From the NCBI GenBank assembly GCA_035946625.1, contig DASYZE010000069.1:1-64000 (forward strand): a stretch of 64,000 nucleotides of DNA, given 5' to 3'. Numbering within the stretch: the stretch's first letter is position 1; each line of letters begins with the position of its first letter. Under the pieces are notes generated by a model. That model saw only the letters and a program-made list of their open reading frames with translations, had not been told where the DNA came from and made no database searches. The translations under genes were made by a program, and so were the position numbers. Positions 36,536 to 45,260 of this stretch are shown piece after piece. Source of the stretch: DASYXZ01 sp035946625. Lineage in GTDB: Bacteria > Acidobacteriota > Terriglobia > UBA7540.

Positions 36536-36991
36536 GGGGACCTCCTCTTTTTCACCCGAAATTCCCTCGGGGAGGGAGGCATTAGGTCGTGCGCATTAGC
36601 GGCCGCAGCGCCGGTAGTTGACGGGGAGGAATTCTTTTCCGCAGCACGAGGGGGAGATGTCAACGCCGCACGTTGCGCCGCAATTCTTACTCACCTATAG
36701 GCTTACTCCTGCAATTTTCAAATGTCAAGTACGATCCAAACTTGGTAGGGGTTCAATTTGGTGTAGCAGCGGTCCCGCGACTGCGGGACGCGCAGAAAAA
36801 AAATCAAAATGCACCACTACCCGCGCCTTGCGGTGGAGCGCCTTCCGTTCGCATGTCCATCCTCAATTTCCAATCCTGATTCCGCGGGCAAAATCTATTG
36901 CGCAAGGGGATTGCCGTGCGGCTTCAAAGGGGATACTCTTAGGCGTATCGCGCATCCCGCGCTGCACATTTGCGGTCATAAAGGAGGAACC
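36536..36991. other. 456-bp intergenic region, no clear feature
   Basis: Contains the ribosome binding sites for the small membrane protein (left end) and the HNH gene (right end). Nothing else is supportable. An open frame reaching into it from the HNH gene lacks an initiation site. Confidence 0.4.
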
Positions 36992-37336
36992 ATGCCCATC
37001 CACCGCCTTAAGAAACTTTTCGCCGGACCCTCTGCCGGGCTTTCCCGCCACGATGCTATGAAAGTTTTTCGCCGGGACCACTTCACCTGCCAGTATTGCG
37101 GCCTCAACGGGAAAGACCATTTCTCCAATTGGCTGGTGCTGACCATCGACCACGTCCATCCTCACGCCCACGGAGGCGCGCGCAAAATGGATAACCTGGT
37201 GACCGCTTGCCGGCCTTGCAATTTGATGAAAGGGACACACGTGTTCCCTTCACTCGAAGAGGCAAAAAAATTCGTGAACGCCAAGCGCGAAAACTGGCAC
37301 AAGAAATTCCAGGAGGAAACCCACTCGCACGCTTAG
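36992..37336 (+). CDS. HNH endonuclease-domain protein
   Basis: A 114-residue protein whose ATG at 36992 follows AAGGAGGAAC. It holds a zinc-stabilised HNH core: C-x2-C in FTCQYCG, the DH pair in LTIDHVHPHAHGGARKMDNL with the following Asn, and the second C-x2-C in ACRPCN. The final KFVNAKRENWHKKF helix is typical of short HNH proteins similar to the McrA/IscB-type nuclease module. All catalytic residues appear present, so it is probably an active nuclease, either DNA-repair related or a stand-alone homing-type gene. The neighbours give no clue. Confidence 0.88.
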   Translation: MPIHRLKKLFAGPSAGLSRHDAMKVFRRDHFTCQYCGLNGKDHFSNWLVLTIDHVHPHAHGGARKMDNLVTACRPCNLMKGTHVFPSLEEAKKFVNAKRENWHKKFQEETHSHA

Positions 37337-37373
37337 CGGGAAATCAAGGGCTGGAGGCGGTGAGACGTCTTTC

Positions 37374-37401
37374 CGTAGCGGACCTGTGTCCGCAGCCTAC
37401 G
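37374..37401. repeat. REP-like hairpin (GTAGCGGAC ... GTCCGC)
   Basis: GTAGCGGACCTGTGTCCGC followed by AGCCTAC forms a compact hairpin with GTAG/CTAC ends, the same layout as the larger elements at 50174 and 61624. It overlaps the 3' end of the NTF2-like gene. Confidence 0.45.
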
Positions 37402-37753
37402 CGTTGTAGTTCGCCACCACTCTCGTCACCTTCCCCGCCGCTGAGAGCTCCATATATTCCGCGGTGCGCGTCCCCTTTTGGTTCGTGTAATAGAGCACCA
37501 CGCTATTGAGTCCCCAAAGGACGTCCTCGAGCTGAAAACGGAGTTCCGGGTAGGCCTCCAGTCCCCGCCGAAAATAGGCCCTCAAATTTTCCTTTCCACT
37601 CACTTTGCCATCGTTCACCTCCAAAAGGCGCGCGGCCACGGGCGAAGTCAATTCGATGGCGTCATCATAGTGAGTCATGATCAAGTCCAGATCATGAGCG
37701 TTCCAGGCCCTAATCCAATGGTTGGCGATGCTCCATGCCTCGTCTTTCGTCAA
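37397..37753 (-). CDS. NTF2/SnoaL-like fold protein
   Basis: A 118-residue single-domain protein of the cone-shaped alpha+beta NTF2 superfamily (WSIANHWIRAWNAHDLDLIMTHYDDAIELTSPVA, then GKENLRAYFRRGLEAYPELRFQ and VVLYYTNQKG). Members range from isomerases to non-enzymatic ligand binders, and the active-site residues are not diagnostic. The start is a TTG placed directly after the stop of the upstream small frame, with GGAGG overlapping that frame's last codons. Translation is therefore probably coupled. Confidence 0.8.
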   Translation of the reverse strand: MTKDEAWSIANHWIRAWNAHDLDLIMTHYDDAIELTSPVAARLLEVNDGKVSGKENLRAYFRRGLEAYPELRFQLEDVLWGLNSVVLYYTNQKGTRTAEYMELSAAGKVTRVVANYNA

Positions 37754-37936
37754 TTACTCCTCCAGATATGAGCTCATCACTTGTTCCCGGCAAAACGCGA
37801 CTTGCCAGATGACCTCAGGTTCCCAGTGAGGCGGTTCGAGTCTATTGCCCCGGCACATAATGTATGCGATTTTGAAGTTGCCCATCAAGGCGTTTGGTGG
37901 GCGGCCACTTGAAAGAGCCATCAAATCCAACCGCAC
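37754..37936 (-). CDS. Possible small protein coupled to the NTF2-like gene
   Basis: A 60-residue frame ending in SYLEE whose stop codon abuts the TTG start of the NTF2-like gene. Its final codons supply that gene's GGAGG site. Composition is plausible for a protein (GNFKIAYIMCRGNRLEPPHWEPEVIWQVAFCREQV) but no family is recognised. It may be the tail of a degraded larger protein. The true start among three in-frame ATGs is unclear. Confidence 0.35.
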   Translation of the reverse strand: MRLDLMALSSGRPPNALMGNFKIAYIMCRGNRLEPPHWEPEVIWQVAFCREQVMSSYLEE

Positions 37937-38093
37937 GCCTTCCGTTATTGTTCCCTGCCGTCACATCGACTGGTGAGGAAGCTCACATACCAGGCCCGCG
38001 AATGCGCTCATATTACATGCTGCGCGGACTATATTCTGATCTCAGCTGCGGCCGGTCGCCGGCAGTGTGCCAGGCGGAGATGCGAGGTGCAGT

Positions 38094-38537
38094 ATGACAC
38101 CCGGCAGAGTCTTGATCATCGGCAACAATCTTCAGGACTGCCTGACCTACGCGGCAAGCTTGCCGGCTGCCCGCTACGACCTTGCCGTCTGCAATTCATT
38201 TGACGCAGGAGCTGACCGGGCGGAAAAAGAAGAGTTTGATTTCGTGACCGTCGACCAGGGGGGGCCAAAGTTCGAGGCGCGGAACGTGCTGGAGCGCGCC
38301 GCCCGATTTCATCCCCATATTCTCGTGCTCGTGATCGCCGCGAGCCTGGATCTGCACTGCGACCCGGATGCCCTGGAACTCGGCGCCGTGGACTATCCCG
38401 AACGCCCGGAACCCGAAGATATCCAGTGGGAAATGGAAACCAGACTGCGTGACCCCGCCCACCCGAGCCGGGACAATTCAGGGGGCTTATGCGGGCGGTC
38501 GCCCGCACTGCCAATTCACGCCGCGGCAAAAAATTAA
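38094..38537 (+). CDS. Response-regulator receiver-like protein, degenerate
   Basis: A 147-residue protein starting at the ATG at 38094 (the frame opens at 38067). The fold resembles a CheY-like receiver: RVLIIGNNLQDCLTYAASL, FDFVTVDQGGPKFEARNVLERAARFHPHILVLVIAAS, then GAVDYPERPEPEDIQWEME. The usual acidic pair after strand 1 is replaced by NN. One Asp (VTVDQ) stands where the phospho-acceptor would be, and the strand 5 Lys is not evident. It is probably a non-canonical receiver. It directly abuts the cytochrome c gene. Confidence 0.5.
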   Translation: MTPGRVLIIGNNLQDCLTYAASLPAARYDLAVCNSFDAGADRAEKEEFDFVTVDQGGPKFEARNVLERAARFHPHILVLVIAASLDLHCDPDALELGAVDYPERPEPEDIQWEMETRLRDPAHPSRDNSGGLCGRSPALPIHAAAKN

Positions 38538-39017
38538 ATGGAGGGTGCAATGCGCAAAAAAATCTCAAAGCTCGCTATGGTTCGTTTTCTCTTGTCGGCG
38601 CTGGTGGCCTGGATTGCTTTTTCGGTCTGGTCACGGGGGCTGTCTCAGGATCAGACCCCGAAGGTTCATATTACCCGGAGCGCGGCTAAGCAAACCCACG
38701 AGGTCTCCGGCGCCAAACTTTACGTCTCCTATTGCGCTTCGTGCCATGGGCGGGATGGAAAAGGAGACGGGCCCGCGGCACCGGCCCTGAAGGGGGCGCC
38801 AACTGACCTCACACTTCTTGCCAGTAACAACGGAGGCAAGTTCCCCGCCGACCACGTGATGCACGTGTTGAGTTCCGAGGCGGAGGTCACCGTCCATGGA
38901 TCGAAGGAAATGCCCGTCTGGGGCCCAATTTTCCGCCGCTTGAGCCCGGACCAGAATCTGGGAGTGCTGCGCGCCAATAATGTGACGAATTATCTCAAGT
39001 CAATTCAGGCAAAATAA
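38538..39017 (+). CDS. Class I cytochrome c, exported
   Basis: A 159-residue electron carrier. An N-terminal signal/anchor (KLAMVRFLLSALVAWIAFSVW) precedes a mono-heme domain with CASCH (LYVSYCASCHGRDGKGDGPAAPALKGAP) and a distal Met in KEMPVWGPIF. The CHGRDGKGDGPA context is typical of small soluble or membrane-tethered cytochromes of oxidase/dehydrogenase chains. An ATG at 38550 is an alternative start that would shorten the N-terminus by four residues. It follows the receiver-like gene without a gap. Partner oxidoreductase not in the window. Confidence 0.9.
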   Translation: MEGAMRKKISKLAMVRFLLSALVAWIAFSVWSRGLSQDQTPKVHITRSAAKQTHEVSGAKLYVSYCASCHGRDGKGDGPAAPALKGAPTDLTLLASNNGGKFPADHVMHVLSSEAEVTVHGSKEMPVWGPIFRRLSPDQNLGVLRANNVTNYLKSIQAK

Positions 39018-39234
39018 GTCCGGGCGCGTGGGTTTGGGGCTGAATGCTGTTGCGTGATCATTGTAGAGCCCGCCTATTCCTTCCCGCCAACCCGCCGGGA
39101 ACAATCAAGTAAAGTAGCACCTGGCTCTAGCCCGTCAGGCGCAGTGAGGTGCAACTCTACGTCAAAATGAGTCAACAAAGGAGGATTTGACGGGTCCGTA
39201 TCCTTTGTTGTATAGATATAAAGGAGGTGCGTGA

Positions 39235-39441
39235 ATGAGCAGAAAGACCTTGCTGGTAGAGATGTGCAACATGATCGAAAAAATGAGTGAGCGGCAGAGG
39301 ATCGCCCGGGTTAGAAAACTGGCCCTCAATTCAGTGGAAGACGCGAAATTCATTCGGCAATATTTCCCAAAACTCTTTGTGGAAGCTTTCCCAACCCCGT
39401 TCACCTCAGTGAGTTCCGAAGAAACAAGCAGCGCGCTGTAA
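39235..39441 (+). CDS. 68-residue hypothetical protein
   Basis: The ATG at 39235 follows an excellent AAAGGAGGTGCGTGA site. The product is mainly helical, with a basic/acidic N-terminal half (MSRKTLLVEMCNMIEKMSERQRIARVRKLALNSV) and a short Ser/Thr/Pro-rich tail. No membrane segment or known motif. The strong initiation signal argues for a real gene. Function unknown. Confidence 0.55.
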   Translation: MSRKTLLVEMCNMIEKMSERQRIARVRKLALNSVEDAKFIRQYFPKLFVEAFPTPFTSVSSEETSSAL

Positions 39442-39523
39442 GATGGCGTCGGCTTGCGGATCCCATTCTCAAATCATCTTTTGACGACCAATCTACTTTC
39501 AAACTTGGGGCTGGGCTGGCTAC

Positions 39524-39540
39524 TTAAAGTATTACTTTAA
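39524..39540. promoter_or_regulatory. Stand-alone 17-bp palindrome, perfect
   Basis: TTAAAGTATTACTTTAA, both 8-bp arms exact. Intergenic, with no promoter-proximal gene. Confidence 0.7.
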
Positions 39541-39709
39541 CTATTGAATCTTAACGAGTCAAACTGCTTGCAAAGTCAAAATATGAACTGAATCCGAAGT
39601 GCGATCCGCCAAATCGCAAGGGCAACTTTAGCTCGTGTTTTACCGCAGGATTTCTGGGTAATTAACCTCCCGGATTGGATTGAGAAGCCAGGTCTCCTTG
39701 AGGCTGAAC

Positions 39710-39745
39710 TTAAAGTATTTCCTGAAGAATTGTCGCCGCGCCGAC
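39710..39745 (+). promoter_or_regulatory. Bipartite palindromic element, copy 2
   Basis: TTAAAGTATTTCCTGAA (39710-39726), spacer GAATT, then a perfect GTCGCCGCGCCGAC (39732-39745). Confidence 0.7.
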
Positions 39746-39871
39746 ATTGAAAGGTGGTGCAAGGTTTTGGGTGCGAGGTTTTAGGGAAATACAAGTCCCA
39801 AAGACAGGCTTAGGGGACACTATTCCCGCCCTGACGCCCAACACCCTCGCCACTGGCATCTATTTCTTCTC

Positions 39872-42034
39872 TCACCCAAAATCCTCCGTCAACTCGATGG
39901 TCAGCCAGCCTTCATGCGGGATAATTTGGACGGGCAATTCATGCACCCAGAGCGCCACTTGAATCTGAGCCTTGTCCTCTGACTTCAAGCCCAGATGGCG
40001 AAAATCCAGCCTCGCCTCCAGGACCCGGGCAAACGCCACTTGCGGTCCCTGGATGGGGGCTGAGACAACTTCCGATGGAAAGTCCCCCTGGGAGAATTCA
40101 ATCGCCTCGATCTTGCCTCCTTTAACGGTGGCATGCAATCGGGACTGCAGCCTGCAACAAACATTCACGCGAATCTGAAATTCATCGTGCTCCCCCAGAA
40201 AATTTGCGCTCAAATCCAGGCGCAAGTAGAGGGCTTCGTGGCTGTATCCAAAGTAAAGGGCCTCAAAGTACTGGGCCGCGCCGTGCATTGACCCCGCGCG
40301 AGCGTCGGGGGTGTAAACCCCAGCCCCGAGCCACTCAAAATAGGTAGACACTCTGCCGTCAATCACCGGCTCGATCATCCCGGTAGGTCGGACCAGCACA
40401 TCCCGAGCTTCAATGCGCTTGATGGGTTCGGCCAAGCCGTCCGGCGGACTGCCGCCCAGGAGGCGGTAAATGTTGCTTAAGTGGGTGCGATACAAAATGT
40501 CGAATTGCTCGTCATTGGGAGTGGAATGTTCCGGCCCGTACCACCAGTTCCAATCGCTGCCCTCTGCTATGCGAAGTTCTTCCAGAGCCATGTTCACTGC
40601 CTCGGGCTTGAGGCCGGGATTTTCGGCGTTTATGGAGAAGAAGTCGCGCGCGTCGTTCAGCAGGTCCCAGGCGCGGTTGTCCTCCCCGGCGCCAATCCAA
40701 ACGTCAAAATTCGCGTTAATCCATGAGCCAGGCACAATATGCTTCAGGCTTCCCTGCTCCGTCACTCCCAGAGCTTCGCTTGCGGTCAAGGCTTGCAAAT
40801 TGGGGTCACTCTGAATTAATCGGTAAAAACTCTTCAGAAACTCGCGCCCGTTGCCGGGAAAGAATTCCCATGCGTTCTCGCCGTCCAGAATGATGGATAC
40901 CACAGCCGGTCGGTCACCCGTGCTCTTGGCGGCGCAGGTAATCCGATGGTGGAGGTCCGCAGCCGCAGCTTGGGGATCCATGTGTGAATAGACAAACCCG
41001 ATGAGGTCGGAAAGTTCGTGATCGCGGAAAAATATGGAAATTTTTTCCTCACCAGATTCGAAGCGGTGGGGACGGTAAAGCTCGCCCCCGCCCCACAGGG
41101 TCCCATCTTGCTGGCGGTGAAATCCGATTGCCAGCGAGCGGCCAAGCACCCCTTCGTCCGTGGCCGTCCACTCAAATCCCTCCGCCGCCGCGAGCCGCAA
41201 TACCTCGTCCGAAACGCTGCCTTCACTCGGCCAAAGCCCGCGCGGCCGGCTCCCAAAAACACGTTCGTGCAGCTTGAGGGCGGATCGCAATTGGCCTTGC
41301 GCATCCTCCGGATGGATAAAGGGCCGCCGCGGTAACCGCACTCCGGGGTGGGATTCCGCCGCAACGTTGGTGTTGCAAATCAGAGGAAGAATTGGATGAT
41401 AGAATGGCGAGGTTGAAATTTCCACCTGGCCGGCCTGCGCAGCCCTCTTATATTCTTCAAGTGTTACTTTAAATAATTCTAATTCCTTGTTACGAAGAAT
41501 AGACTTATCATATTCTGAAAATAGCTTCCCCTGACTAACCAAGCGCTTTAATTCCGGATCATTGGCCAGGTAGTTTTCGTCAAACCATGCAAGTTGAGAA
41601 AGCACTTGAAGGTCACGCAGATCCTGGAGCGCAAAGGTCCGAGCCGGGTCCGCGCCCGCCATTATCGAGCGGGAGCGGCGATAAAGTTCCTTAAACCTTG
41701 GGTAACGATTCATCAAGTTTTCATGATTGAGTTGGAAGGCAAATCCCAGCAGCCCCTCGCGGTCGTCGCGGGTCAACTGCTCAGAGGGCGTAAAGGCAAT
41801 TCTCAGGCTTTCTTCACGAGCCTCATCCCGCGCGTATTCCTCCAGTTGCGTTACCAGTGATGGAACCATGTTGAAGGTTACATGCACGCCGGGAAATTCG
41901 CGCAAAATGGCCACCATCCCGTAATAATCCTTCAGAGCGTGGAGTCGGGTCCAAGGCATGGTGTAAACGCCCTCGGCCAGATCCTTGTACAAGGGCTGGT
42001 GCATATGCCACAGCAGCATCAAATAATTTTTCAT
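39872..42034 (-). CDS. Glycoside hydrolase family 57 protein
   Basis: Alpha-glucan hydrolase, transferase or branching-type enzyme of the GH57 (beta/alpha)7 fold. Conserved regions seen are the start LMLLWHMHQPLYKD (metal/substrate His), FNMVPSLVTQLEEYA, GLWPSEGSVSDEVLRLAAAEGF with the likely catalytic Glu, and VVSIILDGENAWEFF with the Asp. At 720 residues it has a long C-terminal beta region (about 540-720). The exact specificity (amylase versus branching enzyme) cannot be read. One copy of the 17-bp palindrome lies in frame (41457-41473, encoding KVTLE). Divergent from lptFG. Confidence 0.9.
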   Translation of the reverse strand: MKNYLMLLWHMHQPLYKDLAEGVYTMPWTRLHALKDYYGMVAILREFPGVHVTFNMVPSLVTQLEEYARDEAREESLRIAFTPSEQLTRDDREGLLGFAFQLNHENLMNRYPRFKELYRRSRSIMAGADPARTFALQDLRDLQVLSQLAWFDENYLANDPELKRLVSQGKLFSEYDKSILRNKELELFKVTLEEYKRAAQAGQVEISTSPFYHPILPLICNTNVAAESHPGVRLPRRPFIHPEDAQGQLRSALKLHERVFGSRPRGLWPSEGSVSDEVLRLAAAEGFEWTATDEGVLGRSLAIGFHRQQDGTLWGGGELYRPHRFESGEEKISIFFRDHELSDLIGFVYSHMDPQAAAADLHHRITCAAKSTGDRPAVVSIILDGENAWEFFPGNGREFLKSFYRLIQSDPNLQALTASEALGVTEQGSLKHIVPGSWINANFDVWIGAGEDNRAWDLLNDARDFFSINAENPGLKPEAVNMALEELRIAEGSDWNWWYGPEHSTPNDEQFDILYRTHLSNIYRLLGGSPPDGLAEPIKRIEARDVLVRPTGMIEPVIDGRVSTYFEWLGAGVYTPDARAGSMHGAAQYFEALYFGYSHEALYLRLDLSANFLGEHDEFQIRVNVCCRLQSRLHATVKGGKIEAIEFSQGDFPSEVVSAPIQGPQVAFARVLEARLDFRHLGLKSEDKAQIQVALWVHELPVQIIPHEGWLTIELTEDFG
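41457..41473. promoter_or_regulatory. 17-bp palindrome variant inside the GH57 gene
   Basis: TTCAAGTGTTACTTTAA. Read on the gene strand it encodes F-K-V-T-L-E with A/T-rich codons unlike the surrounding GC-rich codons. Confidence 0.55.
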
Positions 42035-42090
42035 GTTGGTTATGGCGAGGTGTTTCCTGTTCCCTTTTCGGCCGCCTATGTTAGCATATT

Positions 42091-42180
42091 ATGGAGATTG
42101 ACGATTGTCGATTTACGATTCAGAAATCGCCACCATGGTAAGGGCAATCGGCAATCGAAAATCGACAAGCATCCCCCGGT
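42091..42180. repeat. Degenerate ATCG-type short-repeat tract upstream of lptFG
   Basis: Units such as GATTGACGATTGTCGATT, then GGCAATCGGCAATCGAAAATCG, form a partly inverted tract of 8-9 bp words directly before the lptFG start, where the ribosome binding site would be expected. No clear Shine-Dalgarno sequence is seen. Confidence 0.55.
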
Positions 42181-42181
42181 T

Positions 42182-44494
42182 ATGCGCATCCTCTCCCGCT
42201 ATATCTTCAAGGAAATCTTCTTCCATTCGTTGCTGGGACTGCTCATCTTCACCTTCGTCATTTTTATTCCCCACATCAGCTACCTGCTGGAGATCCTCGT
42301 CCGGCACAACATATCAATCGAGGACATTTCCATACTATTTATGTTGCCGATTCCGCGGATCGTGGTGCTCACCATCCCCATGGCCGTCCTGGTTGGAACC
42401 TTGATCGGGCTCAGCCGTATGGCGGCGGACGGTGAAGTGATCGCGGTACGCGCTTCCGGAATTGGTCTGGGCCAGTTCGTTCGACCCGTCATGGTTTTTG
42501 CCGTGCTGGGGTGGGCAGCTACTTCATGGATGAGCTTGTCTCTGGCGCCGCGAGCCGGCCGAAAACTGAATCAGATGGAGGAGGGGTTGAAGTCCAGCCA
42601 GGCTCCCTATGAAATTCAGCCCCGAGTCTTCCTGGAACAATTTCCCAACCTTCTGATCTATCTCGAGGATGTCTCCGGCTCCCATTCAAAGTGGACCGGC
42701 GTGTTCATTGCCGATTCAACTCACGGCGATCCACCGAAAATCACCCTGGCAGAACGGGGCCTCCTGGTTTCGGATCCCGCGTCCAATCGCCTGATGCTCC
42801 ACTTGGAACAGGGGACAACCCACGAAATTGACCCCCAAAGTCCCGGACGTTACTCGGTGGTTTCTTTCTCCGATACTGACATCCCCATTCCTCTGGAACC
42901 ATCGAGCGCCGCCACGCTTGACCGCCAGACGCCGCCCACCATGTCGCTGCACCGATTGACGGAAATGGCGCGGGCGTCGGCAAACGCCACCCTGCGCCAG
43001 AACGCGCTGGTGGAGTTACACTATCGCTTCGCCCTTCCCGTGGCATCGCTGGTCCTGGCACTGGTGGGAATCCCTCTGGGCCTCTTCACCCGCAAGGGCG
43101 GCAAAGCTTCGGGCGTGATGCTCACCATCCTGCTGGTTTTCATCTATTACATTTTAATGGCGTTTGGACGGAGCCTGGCCCTCCAGGGACGCATCCCGCC
43201 TGCCATCGGGCTGTGGCTGGCCAACGCTGTCTTTGCCTTGGGCGGTTCTTTGATGCTCACCAATCTGCGCCGCTTCAGGATGCGCCTTCATTTCATTCAG
43301 GATTGGCTGATGGACCTCGCCAAGCGCTGGGAAAGTCATCAGCAGACCTCGGGCAAACGGATGGCGCCCCTTGCCATCCTGAACCCGCAGTCCTCCCGGC
43401 GTTTATTTCAGATCCTCGACGGTTACATTATCCGCAGTTGGCTGTTCTATTTCTTTGCCCTCATCGTGACTTTCATCGGCATTTACATGATTTTCGACTT
43501 CTTCCAGCTTCTGGGAGACATCGTTCACAACCACATCGCTCCGCTGGTGGTGGCGAATTATTACATTTACCTGATCCCCCAAATCATCTACTTAATGCTT
43601 CCCTGGAGCACTCTGGTGGCGACGCAAGTTAATTTCGGGATTCTGACCAAAACCAATCAGGTGACCGCCATCAAGGCCACCGGAACCAGTTTGTATCGCC
43701 TGGCAGTTCCCATCCTCCTGGCGGCTACAGTGGCCAGCGCGGGCATGTTCATCATGGAAGACAATTACTTGCCGCAGACCAACCAGCGCCAGGACGCTCT
43801 GAGAAATCAGATCAAGGGCAAGCCTGCCCAAACTTATCTCCGGCCCGACCGCCAATGGATTTTCGGACAGGGCGAGCGAATCTACAATTATCGCTTCTTC
43901 GACGCCGACCATGACGTTTTCGCCAACCTGTCCGTGTTTGAACTCGATCCGAAGACCTTCAAACTCACACGACGGATTTACGCCCAACGCGCCTTTTGGG
44001 AGACCAATCTGCACCGCTGGGTGCTGGAACAAGGATGGGTGCGCGACCTGGACGGGGACAGGGTGGCCAAATTCACTCCATTTGCCGTGTCCACCTTCGA
44101 TGAATTCACCGAAGAGCCGCCCTATTTCAAGAAGGAGGTGAAACCTTCGGCGCAGATGAGCGCCTTCGAGCTGCGCCGCTATATCTCGGAGTTGAGCCGC
44201 AGCGGCTTTGACGTGGTGCGCCTTTCGGTCCAGTTCTATCGCAAATTCTCCTTCCCTCTCATGGCTTTTGTGGTAGTCCTCATCGGAATTCCTTTCTCGT
44301 TTACCACCGGGAGCAAGGGGGCGCTTTCCGGAATCGCCCTGAGCATCGGCATTGCCATTGTGTACTTTTCCACCGCCGGGCTCTTTGAGGCCATGGGCAA
44401 CTTGAGCCAGCTTCCCCCCGTGGTGGCCGCCTGGTCCCCGGATGTTTTGTTTGGCTTGGGGGGAATGTACTTGCTGCTGCGGGTTCGGACGTAA
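42182..44494 (+). CDS. LptF-LptG fusion, LPS export ABC permease
   Basis: Extracts lipopolysaccharide from the inner membrane with the LptB ATPase. The protein of 770 residues contains two complete YjgP/YjgQ permease units: the first begins at the start codon (MRILSRYIFKEIFFHSLLG), the second near residue 405 (LFQILDGYIIRSWLFYFFALIV). Each has three membrane helices, a periplasmic beta-jellyroll and three more helices (first ends GKASGVMLTILLVFIYYILM, second has SFTTGSKGALSGIALSIGIAI). In most Gram-negatives LptF and LptG are separate. The frame extends upstream, but only this ATG gives the family's canonical N-terminus. Confidence 0.92.
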   Translation: MRILSRYIFKEIFFHSLLGLLIFTFVIFIPHISYLLEILVRHNISIEDISILFMLPIPRIVVLTIPMAVLVGTLIGLSRMAADGEVIAVRASGIGLGQFVRPVMVFAVLGWAATSWMSLSLAPRAGRKLNQMEEGLKSSQAPYEIQPRVFLEQFPNLLIYLEDVSGSHSKWTGVFIADSTHGDPPKITLAERGLLVSDPASNRLMLHLEQGTTHEIDPQSPGRYSVVSFSDTDIPIPLEPSSAATLDRQTPPTMSLHRLTEMARASANATLRQNALVELHYRFALPVASLVLALVGIPLGLFTRKGGKASGVMLTILLVFIYYILMAFGRSLALQGRIPPAIGLWLANAVFALGGSLMLTNLRRFRMRLHFIQDWLMDLAKRWESHQQTSGKRMAPLAILNPQSSRRLFQILDGYIIRSWLFYFFALIVTFIGIYMIFDFFQLLGDIVHNHIAPLVVANYYIYLIPQIIYLMLPWSTLVATQVNFGILTKTNQVTAIKATGTSLYRLAVPILLAATVASAGMFIMEDNYLPQTNQRQDALRNQIKGKPAQTYLRPDRQWIFGQGERIYNYRFFDADHDVFANLSVFELDPKTFKLTRRIYAQRAFWETNLHRWVLEQGWVRDLDGDRVAKFTPFAVSTFDEFTEEPPYFKKEVKPSAQMSAFELRRYISELSRSGFDVVRLSVQFYRKFSFPLMAFVVVLIGIPFSFTTGSKGALSGIALSIGIAIVYFSTAGLFEAMGNLSQLPPVVAAWSPDVLFGLGGMYLLLRVRT

Positions 44495-44529
44495 GTGCCC
44501 GAAAACAGTTTTTGTCCGCTCGTCTAAAG

Positions 44530-44546
44530 TTAAAGCAATACTTTAA
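44530..44546. promoter_or_regulatory. Stand-alone 17-bp palindrome variant
   Basis: TTAAAGCAATACTTTAA, one arm mismatch, in the short gap between the convergent lptFG and tRNA-binding-protein genes. Confidence 0.6.
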
Positions 44547-44593
44547 GTATCAAGATTCAACACTTTATTTTGGCCCTAACTTCGAACTATCCG

Positions 44594-44955
44594 CTACCCC
44601 GCCCTCACCCCATCGGGAAGAGTCACTTCGGGTACGGCCAACACAGTAGTCAATCCATCCGCATATCCATTATCGAACAGCGTGACTTCTGAAACTTCAC
44701 CCTTCACCTTCCGCGGCTCGAGGTTAACCACCAACAAGGTCTGCTTCCCTTCAATCTCCTTGGGTCAGCGCGCTCGGCCTTGAGCCCGGCCAGAATCGTT
44801 CGATACTGATCCACAAAATTCACCCTCAGTCTTATCAGTTTGGCCGATCCACGCACGTCTTCGACTTGATCGATACTCCCCACCCTGATTTCAAGTTTGT
44901 GCAAAGCGTCCGCCGTCACTGTGGGTTTGACCGTCGCGGGCTTGAAATGAGCCAT
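44594..44955 (-). pseudogene. tRNA-binding (CsaA / MetRS-beta-like) protein, frameshifted by one base
   Basis: The first half, from ATG 44955, reads MAHFKPATVKPTV to the OB-fold core HKLEIRVGSIDQVEDVRGSAKLIRLRV, then YRTILAGLKAERADP. Conservation is then lost in that frame but resumes one frame over as KEIEGKQTLLVVNLEPRKVKG, ending VPEVTLPDGVRAG. The joint lies at about 44759-44764 (CCAAGGAG read on the gene strand). Adding one base would restore a 120-residue protein. Members bind structured tRNA or act as chaperone-like proteins. It could be an assembly error or a genuine recent mutation. Confidence 0.8.
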
Positions 44956-45005
44956 ACTCCTCCCTCTCTCCCGAGGGCCTGATTGTAAGGCTGGCCGCAA
45001 GCCAT

Positions 45006-45041
45006 GTGATGCAATACTTTAAGAATTGTCGGCACGTCGAC
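45006..45041 (+). promoter_or_regulatory. Bipartite palindromic element, copy 3
   Basis: The left arm of the 17-mer is decayed (GTGATGCA) and the right arm is intact (ATACTTTAA, ending 45022). Spacer GAATT, then GTCGGCACGTCGAC at 45028-45041. About 50 bp upstream of the tRNA-binding gene start. Confidence 0.6.
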
Positions 45042-45109
45042 AGAACAATATAGAGTGGCAAGTGGCCAGTGGTGAACTGGCAAGACTGAACCGTTTCACT
45101 CGGCTGAAG

Positions 45110-45126
45110 TTAAAGTATTACTTGAT
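45110..45126. promoter_or_regulatory. Stand-alone 17-bp palindrome variant
   Basis: TTAAAGTATTACTTGAT. Intergenic, between the tRNA-binding pseudogene start and the end of the next minus-strand gene. Confidence 0.55.
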
Positions 45127-45260
45127 ACCCTGGAAGGGAAGGCTGAAAACCATCAATCCCCACTGAAGCTTGGTCGCTGACATAATCAAACTCGATCGAG
45201 GTGGAACGCCCCTTCAAATGATGCTGGGCCAATACTGGTTTTTTTGGCCAAGGGAATGCA

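Larger units (their letters stand above)
39442..39871. other. 430-bp intergenic region carrying two palindromic sites
   Basis: Between two convergent genes. It contains one stand-alone 17-bp dyad (39524-39540) and one bipartite element (39710-39745), annotated separately. No credible gene was found. Confidence 0.6.

Noticed and set aside
37821..37850. GGTTCGAGTC word resembling a tRNA T-loop
   Set aside because: The flanking bases cannot form the T-stem or acceptor stem, and no anticodon arm is seen upstream.
39576..39794. 72-codon minus-strand frame in the 39.4-39.9 kb gap
   Set aside because: It overlaps the bipartite palindrome and has no initiation signal; composition is not protein-like.
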